DNA from: Metabacillus crassostreae
GTDB lineage: Bacteria; Bacillota; Bacilli; Bacillales; Bacillaceae
Assembly (NCBI RefSeq): GCF_016908395.1
Contig: NZ_JAFBDU010000001.1
Coordinates: 1-64,000, forward strand
Direction of reading: 5' to 3'
DNA length: 64,000 nt
Part shown: positions 35,271-44,406 of the stretch, one piece after another
Layout of the letters: every line of letters begins with the position of its first letter
How positions within the stretch are numbered: the stretch's first letter is position 1
Notes under the pieces: generated by a model
Seen by the model: only the letters and a program-made list of their open reading frames with translations
Told to the model about the DNA's origin: nothing
Database searches by the model: none
Translations under genes and position numbers: made by a program

Positions 35271-35439
35271 AAAGCAAACATTACAAGAATTAAGTGAAAT
35301 CATTGACACATATTGTGTGGATTGTTTAGTCAAAAAACATCTACGTGAGGAAAGTGGTAAACGTTTTGCACATTCTTTTTGTATTAATCAATGTACTGTA
35401 GGATTGAAAATAAAAGATGTTGGAAAAAAGCTAACATAA
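35263..35439 (+). CDS. ypeQ: Zinc-finger protein YpeQ (58 aa)
   Basis: MSKKQTLQELSEIIDTYCVD begins at ATG 35263 within the end of ypeP. Four cysteines (YCVDC, FCINQC) and a His form a likely zinc site of the YpeQ family. Translationally coupled to ypeP. Function unknown. Confidence 0.82.
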   Translation: MSKKQTLQELSEIIDTYCVDCLVKKHLREESGKRFAHSFCINQCTVGLKIKDVGKKLT

Positions 35440-35452
35440 TTAAGAAGTAAAA

Positions 35453-35480
35453 AAATCCGCCTAAAAGCGGATTTTTTTTA
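35453..35480 (+). terminator. Terminator of ypeP-ypeQ
   Basis: A stem AAATCCGC/GCGGATTT with a 6-base loop, followed by Ts. Confidence 0.88.
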
Positions 35481-35514
35481 TACCAACCTATTTGATTTTC
35501 AAAAGAACAGCTAT

Positions 35515-35781
35515 TTATTGCTTTGCTTCACTTAATTGATGTTCACATTGTTCTAAGAGCTTTTTTTGTTCAGAAATAAACAACTGATCAACTCCAGTTT
35601 CAGTTGATCTATTCATGATCTCTTTGGCATCTTTTATTGCATTTTCTGCATGTTCAAGAGCTTCAGGATCTAATTGCATTGTTGCGGACCCAACCATTTT
35701 CTGTGCAGATTTAACAGCAGCTTCAAGTTGACTTATATCATTCATTCCGCTAATTAGTCCTGTATGATTAATTTGATCCAT
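35515..35781 (-). CDS. DUF2564 family protein (88 aa), YpzA-like
   Basis: A two-helix hydrophilic protein with AAVKSAQKMVGSATMQLDPE and a C-terminal EQCEHQLSEAKQ. These segments match my memory of B. subtilis YpzA (DUF2564), a small protein encoded near ypeQ. The start follows TTGGAGGTG. Function unknown. Confidence 0.72.
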   Translation of the reverse strand: MDQINHTGLISGMNDISQLEAAVKSAQKMVGSATMQLDPEALEHAENAIKDAKEIMNRSTETGVDQLFISEQKKLLEQCEHQLSEAKQ

Positions 35782-35972
35782 GATCTAACACCTCCAAGTA
35801 TAGTCTTTGAATTTAAAGATGAAATATTCGTTAAAAAAAACAATTTTATAAATATATCCGAAATTAAAATGTCGTGGTAAAATAGAAGTAGATATATTGT
35901 TTGTAAAAATATAGCATCTAAGTAAAGATAATGAACTATTTTTTCGCAAAATTTATAATAGAAGGAGTAGAA

Positions 35973-36173
35973 GTGACGGTGTCAAATGAGCCTTTAGATT
36001 CATCTATTAAAGAAGCGTTTTCAGAAATCTATAAAGATCTAGATAAATTAGTCTTTATAGCGAACAATGCAAATGTGTTTAATCAGAACGAAGTTAGTCG
36101 AATTGAAAAAGGTATTAAACAAAACGTTAAAGCAATTGAATACTTATTAATAAGTCAAAAAACGAGAACATAA
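35973..36173 (+). CDS. Small protein of unknown function (66 aa)
   Basis: A GTG start at 35973, 5 bases after AGAAGGAG, gives an acidic helical protein (MTVSNEPLDSSIKEAFSEIY onward). An upstream in-frame ATG at 35931 has no ribosome site. A terminator overlaps the stop. No family recognised. Confidence 0.65.
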   Translation: MTVSNEPLDSSIKEAFSEIYKDLDKLVFIANNANVFNQNEVSRIEKGIKQNVKAIEYLLISQKTRT

Positions 36174-36191
36174 ATAGTTCTCGTTTTTTTG
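36161..36191 (+). terminator. Terminator overlapping the stop of the 66-aa gene
   Basis: A stem AACGAGAAC/GTTCTCGTT followed by T7. Confidence 0.85.
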
Positions 36192-36285
36192 GAATTTCAT
36201 GTATATATGTATTCATATTTAGTTAAACTGTTTTTGTGAAACTTTACCTATAAAAATATTTAGTGAGGTCAATAACAATAGTGAA

Positions 36286-36319
36286 ATTAAAAAGAGATTG
36301 GAGAATATCCCCAATCTCT
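36286..36319 (-). terminator. Terminator of cspD
   Basis: A perfect AGAGATTGG/CCAATCTCT stem, with TTTTAAT following on the minus strand. Confidence 0.75.
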
Positions 36320-36367
36320 GTGAATTCATATGTTTATGGTTAAATCACTTTTTTTAAAGGTAGTTGA

Positions 36368-36568
36368 TTATAACTTTGAAACGTTAGCTGCTTGTGGTCC
36401 GCGGTTACCTTCTACGATTTCGAAAGAAACTTCTTGACCTTCTTCTAATGATTTGTAGCCGTCACCTTGAATTGCTGTGAAGTGTACGAATACATCGTCT
36501 CCACCTTCAACTTCGATAAATCCAAAACCTTTTTCATTATTAAACCATTTTACTTTACCGTTTTGCAT
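36368..36568 (-). CDS. cspD: Cold shock protein CspD
   Basis: A 66-aa single cold-shock domain (OB fold) with the nucleic acid binding motifs RNP1 KGFGFIEV and RNP2 VFVHF. An RNA chaperone acting on mRNA at low temperature and during growth. The start follows AGGAGG. The 5' region visible here is short, and no extended cold-shock leader was recognised. Confidence 0.95.
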   Translation of the reverse strand: MQNGKVKWFNNEKGFGFIEVEGGDDVFVHFTAIQGDGYKSLEEGQEVSFEIVEGNRGPQAANVSKL

Positions 36569-36835
36569 AGTACTTAATCCTCCTAATACTGTAGCACAGG
36601 TGGTGCTAAAAAAATTTTATCATAAAAAGAATATGATATGTACGAAGATGATTTGATTACAAAGGATGCTATTATATATATTCAAATTGATGATACTTTA
36701 ACTATACATTAGATAAGCAAAAACCGTCAAGGATAAGTAGTAATTTTTAACAAAACTTTCTGAATTTTAAACTGAAAATAAATGATACTTTCACAAATAG
36801 CTTCATATAATGCAGTAAAGCCTTGGGGGTATTTT

Positions 36836-37087
36836 ATGCGTAAACTTTACATAAAGGATCAAGAAGTGATTGTAACATGCAGTAGAAATGTTGATTGGGT
36901 AGGATTCCAAAGGGCATGTGCTAGTATAAGTGAGTTAGAGAATGAATGTTTACTAATAAAAAAATCATCATTAGTATTGATTTCTCAGAAAGAAAATGAA
37001 TATTTTGTAGTTGAGAGAATGAATACGGATACCTTTACCTTACATATCCATTATAATATTTTAAATCAACAGGTTTATAGAGTTTAA
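36836..37087 (+). CDS. Small protein of unknown function (83 aa)
   Basis: Begins MRKLYIKDQEVIVTCSRNVD at ATG 36836, 5 bases after GGGGGT. The sequence suggests a small alpha/beta protein with alternating hydrophobic strands (CLLIKKSSLVLISQ, TFTLHIHYNIL). I do not recognise it. It lies between cspD and the HPr gene. Confidence 0.6.
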   Translation: MRKLYIKDQEVIVTCSRNVDWVGFQRACASISELENECLLIKKSSLVLISQKENEYFVVERMNTDTFTLHIHYNILNQQVYRV

Positions 37088-37341
37088 CGATCGCAACAAA
37101 ACTAATATCTTAACGAAGTGAAAACTAATTAACAGGCTAGTAGGGAAGTATTTCGATAATATTCAAAAAAAACTGAATATTTAATGAATATGTCGTAAGA
37201 AAATTAGTTTTCTTTTTTGAAAAAAGGTTTATAATTATGGTAATACTAATGTAGCTTATTTTATGCTGCACAAGATGAGTACTTTACATAATCATCTTAA
37301 AATCTAAGCTGCATTTGCTAAAAGAAAGGGGAATGTACATT

Positions 37342-37608
37342 ATGGCAGAAAAGTCTTTTACAATTACACATGAAGCAGGATTGCATGCTAGACCAGCAAC
37401 AGCATTGGTGAATGCTGTTAATTCATTCACATCTGATGTGAATTTAGAGGCAAATGGACGTACTGTAAATTTGAAATCAATTATGGGCGTTATGTCATTA
37501 GGGATTTCTAAAGGTACTAAAATTACGATTTCTGCAAGTGGTAGCGATGCTGAAGAAGCGTTAGCAGCGGTTGAAAGAGCAATTACTACCGAAGGATTGG
37601 GAGAATAA
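37342..37608 (+). CDS. HPr family phosphocarrier protein, orphan copy
   Basis: An 88-aa HPr with both phosphorylation sites: H15 in EAGLHARPATALV and S46 in VNLKSIMGVMSLG. Crh, the catabolite-repression paralogue, has Gln at position 15, so this is a true HPr type able in principle to carry phosphate from enzyme I. No ptsI or ptsG is adjacent. TTGAAA-N18-TAATAC (37217-37246) is a plausible promoter. The ATG 37342 gives the family N-terminus. Confidence 0.9.
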   Translation: MAEKSFTITHEAGLHARPATALVNAVNSFTSDVNLEANGRTVNLKSIMGVMSLGISKGTKITISASGSDAEEALAAVERAITTEGLGE

Positions 37609-37646
37609 AAAATGGCAACAGGATACATTCCTGTTGCCATTTTTTA
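37607..37646. terminator. Strong bidirectional terminator after the HPr gene
   Basis: A 15-base perfect stem (AAAATGGCAACAGGA with its complement), T6 on the plus side and an A-run on the left. It overlaps the stops of both convergent genes. Confidence 0.9.
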
Positions 37647-37796
37647 TTCTGTTCTCGTTTTATCTCGTTGATCTTTATTTCTTTTATTACCTTTGCTATT
37701 ATCTCCAGGAATGTGTTCTTCTGCTAATTCTATTTCATGCATATTCTTTTTTGGTGAGTTTTGATTTTCACTACCATTATTAACTTTTTTGGTCAT
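37644..37796 (-). CDS. Small hydrophilic protein of unknown function (50 aa)
   Basis: MTKKVNNGSENQNSPKKNMH opens at ATG 37796 behind AGGAGGAT. It contains HEIELAEEHIPGDNS and a very basic C-terminus (KGNKRNKDQRDKTR). The composition is like minor spore proteins. No family recognised. Confidence 0.6.
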   Translation of the reverse strand: MTKKVNNGSENQNSPKKNMHEIELAEEHIPGDNSKGNKRNKDQRDKTRTE

Positions 37797-38061
37797 ATTA
37801 TTTTATCCTCCTACAGATCAAGTGAATTAATTACTGTACTGAGGTTATTTTGAACCTAATAGGAGTAAATATTCATCAGGATGTTATTAATAGTTCCATT
37901 TAGATGGTTATTCGTGCATGAGAAATGCATGTTCATTTTGGAGCGTAGCTTTCTTCGTTATTCTCCTTACTAAAGTGTTCATCAACACCGCCCATCACAA
38001 AGCTTCGTACCTCGAAATTTAAACAGTCTGAAGGACTCGTAAATTACTTTATGTACAAATT

Positions 38062-38096
38062 AAAAGACTGTTCATCAAAGTGAACAGTCTTTTTCT
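38062..38096. terminator. Terminator of the membrane hydrolase gene
   Basis: A perfect AAAAGACTGTTCA/TGAACAGTCTTTT stem with a 6-base loop. It can act in both directions. The 265 bases to its left (37797-38061) hold no recognisable gene. Confidence 0.85.
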
Positions 38097-38099
38097 GTA

Positions 38100-39095
38100 C
38101 TAAAGCTGTACCAATTTTTTATTATTTGTAGCTAATTTATTTTCCAATCTTTTTGAACGGTGTATCCACCCTGTATATGAGGAAATGATCTCATTATGTC
38201 TATTGATTTTAGCAACAGCCATATATGGGTAATGATTTCTATGGCGAAATCGTAAGTCCAACCAACGAACTTCGTCTCCGTTTATTCCAGGAACGATAAG
38301 TGCATGTGTATGAGCTGAATTTGCTAAAAAATGGACGACGTTTTTATCTTTTAATGACGTTTTTATTTTAGGGCAATTTTCATCATGTTTATTAAAGTGG
38401 TGAATCCATTGAAGATTTTTATATGTTACTGAACCAACATAATAGGTTGAGTTAGTTTCAATAACAAAATCCCATTTATGTAACCATATTGAAGGAATAA
38501 GTGTTAAAATACCATCCATTTCAGTAGTATTAATAATAATACCGCGTATTACCTTGTATATGAAAAACCTAATAATAATGTAAATTGCTATAAAGATATA
38601 TACATAGGCGAATGTAGGTCCTGGAGAGAACCCAAGATACCATAAGATAAATCCAAGTACATGAAAAAGATAAATGATTGGGTCTATTAAAGGTAGAAAA
38701 TTTAATGATAGCCATTTCTTTGTGAAGGGCCTTCCAGCCTGTGTTCCGTATGCATTCATAAGATCTAAACCAACATGTAAAACAACACCTAAAAATGTCC
38801 AAAAAAGTATAGGGAAGAAGTCAATATTACCTGCAAAGAATAAAATGATGCCGGAAATTAATAAAGACCATATCATTAGGGCGAAAACTGAGTGTGAAAG
38901 ACCTCTATGATGCTCAATATACATTCCATTACCTTTAACTAATTTTATCAAATAGTCAAAATCAGGCGCATTTGAACCTAGTACAGTTCCGAATAAAATG
39001 GCATTAGCAAGTGATGGGTCTGAAGAAACAGCAGGATCGAGATAAGCCAGACCTGCTAAACCAAACCCAAAAGTGATATGAGTACTTGTATCCAT
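38100..39095 (-). CDS. Membrane-bound metal-dependent hydrolase, YfhP/YdjM type
   Basis: A 331-aa protein with several transmembrane helices in the N-terminal two thirds and the DUF457/YdjM signature. Its histidines and acids are in STHITFGFG, GSNAPDFDYLIK and EHHRGLSHSVFAL (likely metal ligands), and in VLHVGLDLMNAYG. B. subtilis YfhP is the closest type I recall. The physiological substrate is unknown. The start follows GGAGG. Confidence 0.82.
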   Translation of the reverse strand: MDTSTHITFGFGLAGLAYLDPAVSSDPSLANAILFGTVLGSNAPDFDYLIKLVKGNGMYIEHHRGLSHSVFALMIWSLLISGIILFFAGNIDFFPILFWTFLGVVLHVGLDLMNAYGTQAGRPFTKKWLSLNFLPLIDPIIYLFHVLGFILWYLGFSPGPTFAYVYIFIAIYIIIRFFIYKVIRGIIINTTEMDGILTLIPSIWLHKWDFVIETNSTYYVGSVTYKNLQWIHHFNKHDENCPKIKTSLKDKNVVHFLANSAHTHALIVPGINGDEVRWLDLRFRHRNHYPYMAVAKINRHNEIISSYTGWIHRSKRLENKLATNNKKLVQL

Positions 39096-39140
39096 TTTAA
39101 ACCTCCAGGTAAGTTGTTAAACTCTTTCACCCAAAAAGAT

Positions 39141-40292
39141 TTAGTAATTTACAGAGCCAATCATCAGTTTTTTATCTCTTATATATGATGCTTCTTTAAG
39201 CATATCCTCCAATATTAAGTCAGCAGATTGTGGAACGTGAATTTTTTTAATATTATCTTTCATTTGATTTAATCTTTTTTCATCTCCTAAAAGATTATTT
39301 ACCTCATCAAATATATCCTCAATTTGATTTACTATAATTGCAGCCTTTTTTCCTTCGAAGTATAAGGCATTCTCTTTTTCCTGACCAGGAACTGGTTTAT
39401 AGAGAATGACAGGTACGCCTAAAGCGGTTGCTTCAGTCAATGTTATTCCACCAGGTTTAGTAATCATGCATGAAGCGATGCGATATAACTCATCTATTCT
39501 TTCAACATAACTCATAACTTTAATTTGTTTCGGATAGCTCAATGAAAGAGCCTCAAGACTTTCTTTTAAAAGTAAGTTATTTCCGCAAACAACAACAGTT
39601 TGGGTATTTGTACTTTTGGAGATAAAGGCTTGACATAATTCCTTAACATTTTTTAAAACTCCATGTGCTCCTGCCATGATTAATAAGGTCTTTTTAGTAG
39701 GATCCAGGTTATATTTATTATAAATCTCTGCTGTGTGAATTGTTTGTTCAAACTGCGAACGAATTGGGATACCTGTTACCTTAATTGTGCTAGGGCTAAT
39801 ACCAATACTAATTAGCTTTTCTTTCACATTTTTTGTTGCTACATAGTATTTATCTATATTTTCATGGACCCAGATTCTGTGTAAACAGAAATCTGTTAAT
39901 ACGTTAAATGTAGGAATGACAGTTCCTGTTTTGCGACGATATTCTGGTACGACGATCATGGGAAATGTATTGATAATCATATCAGGCTGTTCATTTTTAA
40001 CAATTTGATGTAAACGTTTGTGTCCCATTTTAAAATATAGATTCATCATACGTTTATTATAAATCTTATCTACTCCGTAATAGAAGAGGCGATAAAATTG
40101 TTTACCTATTGAGAAACTCTTCAAATAAAGGTATTGAGTTATCTCAGAAAATATAGGGAAGGATTCAGAGTAAAGGTTGCATACTACAATTTTCTCAAAT
40201 CCAAGTTCTTTGCATTTGTTTTCCAATGTTTTGGCAACCTGAACGTGACCGTTACCATACTTGGCTGTTAAAATTAAAACCTTTTTCAACAT
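39141..40292 (-). CDS. ugtP: Diacylglycerol glucosyltransferase UgtP
   Basis: A 383-aa processive UDP-glucose:diacylglycerol beta-glucosyltransferase (GT28, MGDG synthase type). It makes the glycolipid anchor of lipoteichoic acid and, in B. subtilis, couples nutrient status to FtsZ. Motifs are ILTAKYGNGHVQVAKTL (N-terminal), NTFPMIVVPEYRRKTG and the C-terminal nucleotide-sugar site TKPGGITLTEATALGVPV. ATG 40292 fits the GAGG site; the ORF could extend two codons. Confidence 0.95.
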   Translation of the reverse strand: MLKKVLILTAKYGNGHVQVAKTLENKCKELGFEKIVVCNLYSESFPIFSEITQYLYLKSFSIGKQFYRLFYYGVDKIYNKRMMNLYFKMGHKRLHQIVKNEQPDMIINTFPMIVVPEYRRKTGTVIPTFNVLTDFCLHRIWVHENIDKYYVATKNVKEKLISIGISPSTIKVTGIPIRSQFEQTIHTAEIYNKYNLDPTKKTLLIMAGAHGVLKNVKELCQAFISKSTNTQTVVVCGNNLLLKESLEALSLSYPKQIKVMSYVERIDELYRIASCMITKPGGITLTEATALGVPVILYKPVPGQEKENALYFEGKKAAIIVNQIEDIFDEVNNLLGDEKRLNQMKDNIKKIHVPQSADLILEDMLKEASYIRDKKLMIGSVNY

Positions 40293-40545
40293 TTTCACCT
40301 CAATCTAATCTGAAACAGTTCAATACAAACAAAAACAGCTCATATCAATTAATATGTTTATATGAACTGAATTTGTCTTAAAGATTACCATATAAATGTT
40401 ATTTATTTATAAAGCATTTATTAAGTATTTCTTAAGATGTTAAATTCTTGTAAAATCCATTGAGATTGGTAGGCGATTCAAATCATCTATTATATGCTCT
40501 ATGGTGAAATAATCAATATCACTTTTCTTATCCTCAAATAGTAAT

Positions 40546-41454
40546 TTAATCCCAAAGATATGGTGTTTCTTGATAAACATAGTAATTTAGCCAATTAACA
40601 AAAAGAAGATGGGCATGAGATCTCCAGCAATGAATCGGCTTGTTTTTTGGATCATTGTTTTTAAAATAATTTTCAGGAATATTAATCTCTAAGCCTTTTG
40701 CTAAATCTCTTTCATATTCATCTTTTAAAGAAGTTAATTCATATTCTGGATGTCCGGTAAGGAAAACTTGTTTACCGTCTTTAGACATGACTAGGCAAAC
40801 ACCAGCTTTTTCAGAAACGGAAAGTATTTGTAATTCTTGAGCTTGTTCAATTTGTTCCTTGAAAACATCTGTATGTCTAGAATGTGGGACATAATAATGA
40901 TCGTCAAAGCCTCTCAATAGTTTTACTGTAGGATCAATGATTTCATGCTCGAATATACCGAAGCATTTTTTTTCCAATTTATACTTATTTACGCCATAGT
41001 GATGGAAAAGTCCTGCTTGTGCACCCCAACAAATATGTAAAGTTGAAGTAACGTTTGTTTTTGACCAATCCATAATGGCTTGTAGCTCAGTCCAGTATGA
41101 AACATCTTTAAACTCTAAATGCTCAATAGGTGCTCCAGTAATAATCATTCCATCGTATTTTTTATGTTGTATATGCTTAAACGTAGTATAAAATTCCTTT
41201 AAATGCTCAATCGTAGTATTTTTGGACTTATGAGTTTCAGGTCTTAGAAACGTTATATTTAGTTGTAACGGTGAATTTCCTAGTAGTCGTAATAATTGGG
41301 TTTCTGTTTTCTCTTTCTCAGGCATGATATTTAAAATAATAATGTTCAAAGGACGTATATCCTGTGAATAGGCTCTTTTTTCATCCATTATAAAAATGTT
41401 TTCTTGCTCAAGAATTTCTTTTGCAGGCAAATGATTAGGTATATTAATCGGCAT
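40546..41454 (-). CDS. metA: Homoserine O-acetyltransferase MetA
   Basis: The first committed step of methionine synthesis. A 302-aa MetA-type acyltransferase with the catalytic Cys142 in [10 protein letters not shown] and the conserved TGHPEYE. Residue 111 is Glu ([10 protein letters not shown]). In B. cereus MetA Glu111 confers acetyl-CoA rather than succinyl-CoA specificity, so acetyl transfer is predicted. The start [10 protein letters not shown] at 41454 follows GGGGGTG. I saw no SAM riboswitch upstream. Confidence 0.93.
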   Translation of the reverse strand: MPINIPNHLPAKEILEQENIFIMDEKRAYSQDIRPLNIIILNIMPEKEKTETQLLRLLGNSPLQLNITFLRPETHKSKNTTIEHLKEFYTTFKHIQHKKYDGMIITGAPIEHLEFKDVSYWTELQAIMDWSKTNVTSTLHICWGAQAGLFHHYGVNKYKLEKKCFGIFEHEIIDPTVKLLRGFDDHYYVPHSRHTDVFKEQIEQAQELQILSVSEKAGVCLVMSKDGKQVFLTGHPEYELTSLKDEYERDLAKGLEINIPENYFKNNDPKNKPIHCWRSHAHLLFVNWLNYYVYQETPYLWD

Positions 41455-41469
41455 AAAAAGCACCCCCAT

Positions 41470-42123
41470 AAATTTATATTAGACTTCTTTCTTTAAAGCT
41501 GCAGCAAACTAATCGTAAGAATTCGATGGTAACTTGTTATAATCGCATGAGAGGTATATTCTATGTAGAAAAGATGCTATTAGACTTTGTGAAGTTTCTG
41601 TTTATTAGTATATAAACTACTTAATTCTTAACAAAATAAAATGTTATAGATAAAATGGTTTGTAATTCATTTTATTTTCTTTGCTTTTCAATTTATATAC
41701 CAACTAATATTTATTAAAAAATTTTGATAGCTAATACACTATTATAGAAAAATTAGAAATATTTTTCAATTCAAAAATTTCTCGAATGACTATTTAGCAG
41801 GTTAGAGTGGCTTGTAAGTGGTAATTTTTGAAGCTTCATATCATATTTATGGTAAAATATTCTGAATGAAATAGTTTGCTGTTTAATATTGATATCGAGC
41901 AACAATGCAAGAAAATTGAATTATGTGAAATCTTAATTAGTCAGTGGGTTTTACTAAGATTAGCTGTAGCCCATAGTTTAGCTTTTTAGCTACTTATGAA
42001 CTTGCAGCTATAAAAATAACTAAATCTGCAAGTTCATTTAGATGGATGTTAATGTAGATTAGGAAATTATTGCGAGCAAATAGTAACTTTTTATTTGAAA
42101 AGCTTACTCTTTAGGAGGTAAGA
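41470..42123. promoter_or_regulatory. 654-bp non-coding region between metA and the 42124 gene
   Basis: No ORF with a ribosome site was found on either strand. It contains a perfect 10-bp inverted repeat (41998-42007 with 42026-42035) without a T-run, and a smaller GTAGC/GCTAC pair near 41965-41994. It must hold the divergent promoters of metA and the next gene. Its length leaves room for a structured leader or small RNA, for which I have no family match. Confidence 0.45.
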
Positions 42124-42630
42124 ATGTTTGATCCAACTGTATTCGATAATTTGAAGGTAGTAATCGAAGGCTATATTTATGACTTGGACTTAGGGAATGA
42201 GATTTCAATTATACACCGAAGTGATGTTATTGATATGGCGACTATGTCACGTATATATTCTATTCAATTTGTAAGTGATCACTTTAGAAGTACATTTGTT
42301 CAAATTGATATTAAAATGGATCAACAGCAATTAGCTGGAGAACTCTTACAAACAATAAATAATCCGGGATGTGTTGTATCTTTAACATTTGTTGAAGACA
42401 GTAAGTCACAGGATTATGATGTTTTCTTTTATAAGAAGTTAAAGAAGAATTGGTCTGGAAATCATGATGTCAAATTGATATCAATAAAAGAACAGACGAT
42501 GTCATCTATAAAATATATTCAAAAGTATCAAGTTAACTTTATTTCCCTATTTGGAGAAGATGATCTTGAGGAGCTATTAAATATTGTAGATAATGCAATT
42601 CTTTTGTTGAGAATGAAGTCAAGGAATTAA
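42124..42630 (+). CDS. Unknown protein behind a long non-coding leader (168 aa)
   Basis: Starts MFDPTVFDNLKVVIEGYIYD right after TAGGAGG. It is a soluble protein with alternating beta segments (EISIIHRSDVIDM, VSLTFVED, YDVFFYKKLKKNW) and a helical C-terminus (DDLEELLNIVDNAILLLRM). Not recognised. The codon use and ribosome site are normal for the window, so it is a real gene. Confidence 0.75.
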   Translation: MFDPTVFDNLKVVIEGYIYDLDLGNEISIIHRSDVIDMATMSRIYSIQFVSDHFRSTFVQIDIKMDQQQLAGELLQTINNPGCVVSLTFVEDSKSQDYDVFFYKKLKKNWSGNHDVKLISIKEQTMSSIKYIQKYQVNFISLFGEDDLEELLNIVDNAILLLRMKSRN

Positions 42631-42693
42631 CACACTACTATTTGCGCTGGTTTTTTAATCATGTAATAATGAAAAATAAAAGGGAGGTTTATG

Positions 42694-43179
42694 ATGAGTA
42701 TTTATAATTATGAAGTTGAAACGATAAAAGGTGAAAAGAAAACATTATCAGAATATAAAGATCAAGTATTATTAATTGTTAATACTGCTAGTAAATGTGG
42801 TTTCACGCCACAATATAAGGAACTGCAAAAATTATATGATGAACTAGGTGGTAAAGGCTTCACAGTACTTGGTTTTCCGTGCAATCAATTTATGGGTCAA
42901 GAACCTGGAGAAAATGATGACATAGAAAGTTTTTGTGAAATAAATTATGGAGTGAAATTTCCAATGCATTCAAAGGTAGATGTAAATGGTGAAAATGCAC
43001 ATCCACTCTTTGTAGAGTTAGCTGCTCAAGCTCCAGGTTTACTTGGGAGTAAGGCAATTAAATGGAATTTCACTAAATTCTTAGTTAATTCTAAGGGTGA
43101 GGTTGTTGAGAGATTCTCCCCAAATACAAGTCCTAGTGATATAAAACCGAAAATTGAGCAATTACTAGAAGAAGTCTAA
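42694..43179 (+). CDS. bsaA: Glutathione peroxidase family protein BsaA
   Basis: A 161-aa thiol peroxidase of the GPx family with Cys35 (TASKCGFTPQ) instead of selenocysteine, plus the Gln/Trp partners in GFPCNQFMGQEPG and KWNFTKFLV. It reduces peroxides, probably with thioredoxin. The second of two adjacent ATGs (42694) has better spacing after GGAGG and matches the B. subtilis start. Confidence 0.93.
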   Translation: MSIYNYEVETIKGEKKTLSEYKDQVLLIVNTASKCGFTPQYKELQKLYDELGGKGFTVLGFPCNQFMGQEPGENDDIESFCEINYGVKFPMHSKVDVNGENAHPLFVELAAQAPGLLGSKAIKWNFTKFLVNSKGEVVERFSPNTSPSDIKPKIEQLLEEV

Positions 43180-43199
43180 TACCAGGGCTTCTTTTTTTC
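43168..43199 (+). terminator. Terminator of bsaA
   Basis: A stem AGAAGTC/GGCTTCT overlapping the stop codon, followed by T7. Confidence 0.65.
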
Positions 43200-43270
43200 T
43201 GTCTTTTAATAATCCATTGTTGTATTGTTTATTCTGTATAAGTTAGATAATGTCTAAGTGTAACTTTTTG

Positions 43271-43516
43271 TTATTCTAAAATTAAAAAGTATTGAATTTG
43301 ATTTCCTGAAAGAGGAGTAATTTTGTATATATAATAACCAATGCTTATTAATTGTGATAAGGTTTCTGCGCAATGATATTGCGGCTGCTCTAGTGGAGCA
43401 TGATAACTTTTGTAAATCTGTATCACTTGATTACCTTTACACTGTAATAATATAACATGCTTGCCAGTCCAAGCCTGACCTATTGTTGGTTGTGTTGGCC
43501 GTTTTAATCTTCTCAT
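43271..43516 (-). CDS. Hypothetical protein (81 aa)
   Basis: Begins MRRLKRPTQPTIGQAWTGKH at ATG 43516 behind AAAGGAAG. It has a basic N-terminus and an aromatic/hydrophobic C-terminal part (LISIGYYIYKITPLSGNQIQYF). Divergent from ypgQ. Not recognised. Confidence 0.6.
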   Translation of the reverse strand: MRRLKRPTQPTIGQAWTGKHVILLQCKGNQVIQIYKSYHAPLEQPQYHCAETLSQLISIGYYIYKITPLSGNQIQYFLILE

Positions 43517-43630
43517 ACAGAAGCTTCCTTTCATTGATTTTTTTATTGATAATATATGTAAATAGGCTTGGATTCGATACGTCCCATCCCATTAGCCTTA
43601 TGGACTCTAGTAAGTAAGGAGAAAAGTGAA

Positions 43631-44242
43631 ATGGATAAAAAGGTAGTGCTAAAGGATATATCTAATTTTGTATATAACAAATTAATAAATGAAGGTAGTG
43701 GTCACGACTGGTGGCACATTGACAGAGTGAGAAAGAATGCCTTGCTGATAGGGAAACGTGAAAATGCCGACTTGTTAACTATAGAGTTAGCAGCTTTATT
43801 GCATGATCTTATAGATGAAAAGCTTGCTCCAGATGTTCGAGTCTCTACAACTGATATAGAAGACTTATTAAAAAGGCATGAAGTGCATGTTTCTGTAATT
43901 GATCATGTGCTTTCTATTATTCAACAAATAAGTTTTAGAACCAATACTCCTCAAATGCAATTAACACTTGAAGGGAAAATCGTTCAAGATGCCGATCGCT
44001 TAGATGCGATTGGAGCAATCGGCATAGCAAGAACTTTTGCCTTTTCAGGATCACGTGGACACCTTATATATGACCCTGAAAATCAAGAAGGAAAAGATGC
44101 TATTCGCCATTTTTATGATAAGATATTAAAACTAAAAAGCTTAATGAATACTAATACTGGGAAGGAATTAGCAGAAGAAAGACATAAGTTTATGGAGTTA
44201 TATTTACAACAGTTTTATCACGAATGGGGTAGAACAGAATAG
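43631..44242 (+). CDS. ypgQ: HD-domain phosphohydrolase YpgQ
   Basis: A 203-aa metal-dependent HD-family hydrolase with H in GHDWWHIDRV, HD in LLHDLIDE and D in QDADRLDAIGAIGIAR. The B. subtilis enzyme acts as a nucleotide pyrophosphatase on ATP/dATP in vitro. The start MDKKVVLKD at 43631 has AAGGAG upstream; a longer in-frame extension is unlikely. Confidence 0.9.
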   Translation: MDKKVVLKDISNFVYNKLINEGSGHDWWHIDRVRKNALLIGKRENADLLTIELAALLHDLIDEKLAPDVRVSTTDIEDLLKRHEVHVSVIDHVLSIIQQISFRTNTPQMQLTLEGKIVQDADRLDAIGAIGIARTFAFSGSRGHLIYDPENQEGKDAIRHFYDKILKLKSLMNTNTGKELAEERHKFMELYLQQFYHEWGRTE

Positions 44243-44325
44243 AATATAAAAGCTTGATTTCTTTACCTTTTACCTGTGGATAAAATTCAAGTGCTAAGAA
44301 ATATTAAGCTTAAATCTTAGCTCTA

Positions 44326-44368
44326 TAAAAAATACGCAAGTATGATGAATATTGTCATAACTTGCGTA
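44326..44368 (-). terminator. Terminator of the NlpC/P60 gene
   Basis: A stem TACGCAAG/CTTGCGTA, extended by an inner partial pairing, followed on the minus strand by T6. Confidence 0.8.
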
Positions 44369-44406
44369 TAAATCTATATTTAGTTTAGTAAATCTTAATT
44401 AGATTT

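Noticed and set aside
37284..37640. 118-codon minus-strand ORF
   Set aside because: Antisense to the HPr gene; open frame caused by its codon pattern.
41454..41700. Possible SAM riboswitch upstream of metA
   Set aside because: None of the conserved S-box sequence blocks could be found on the minus strand.
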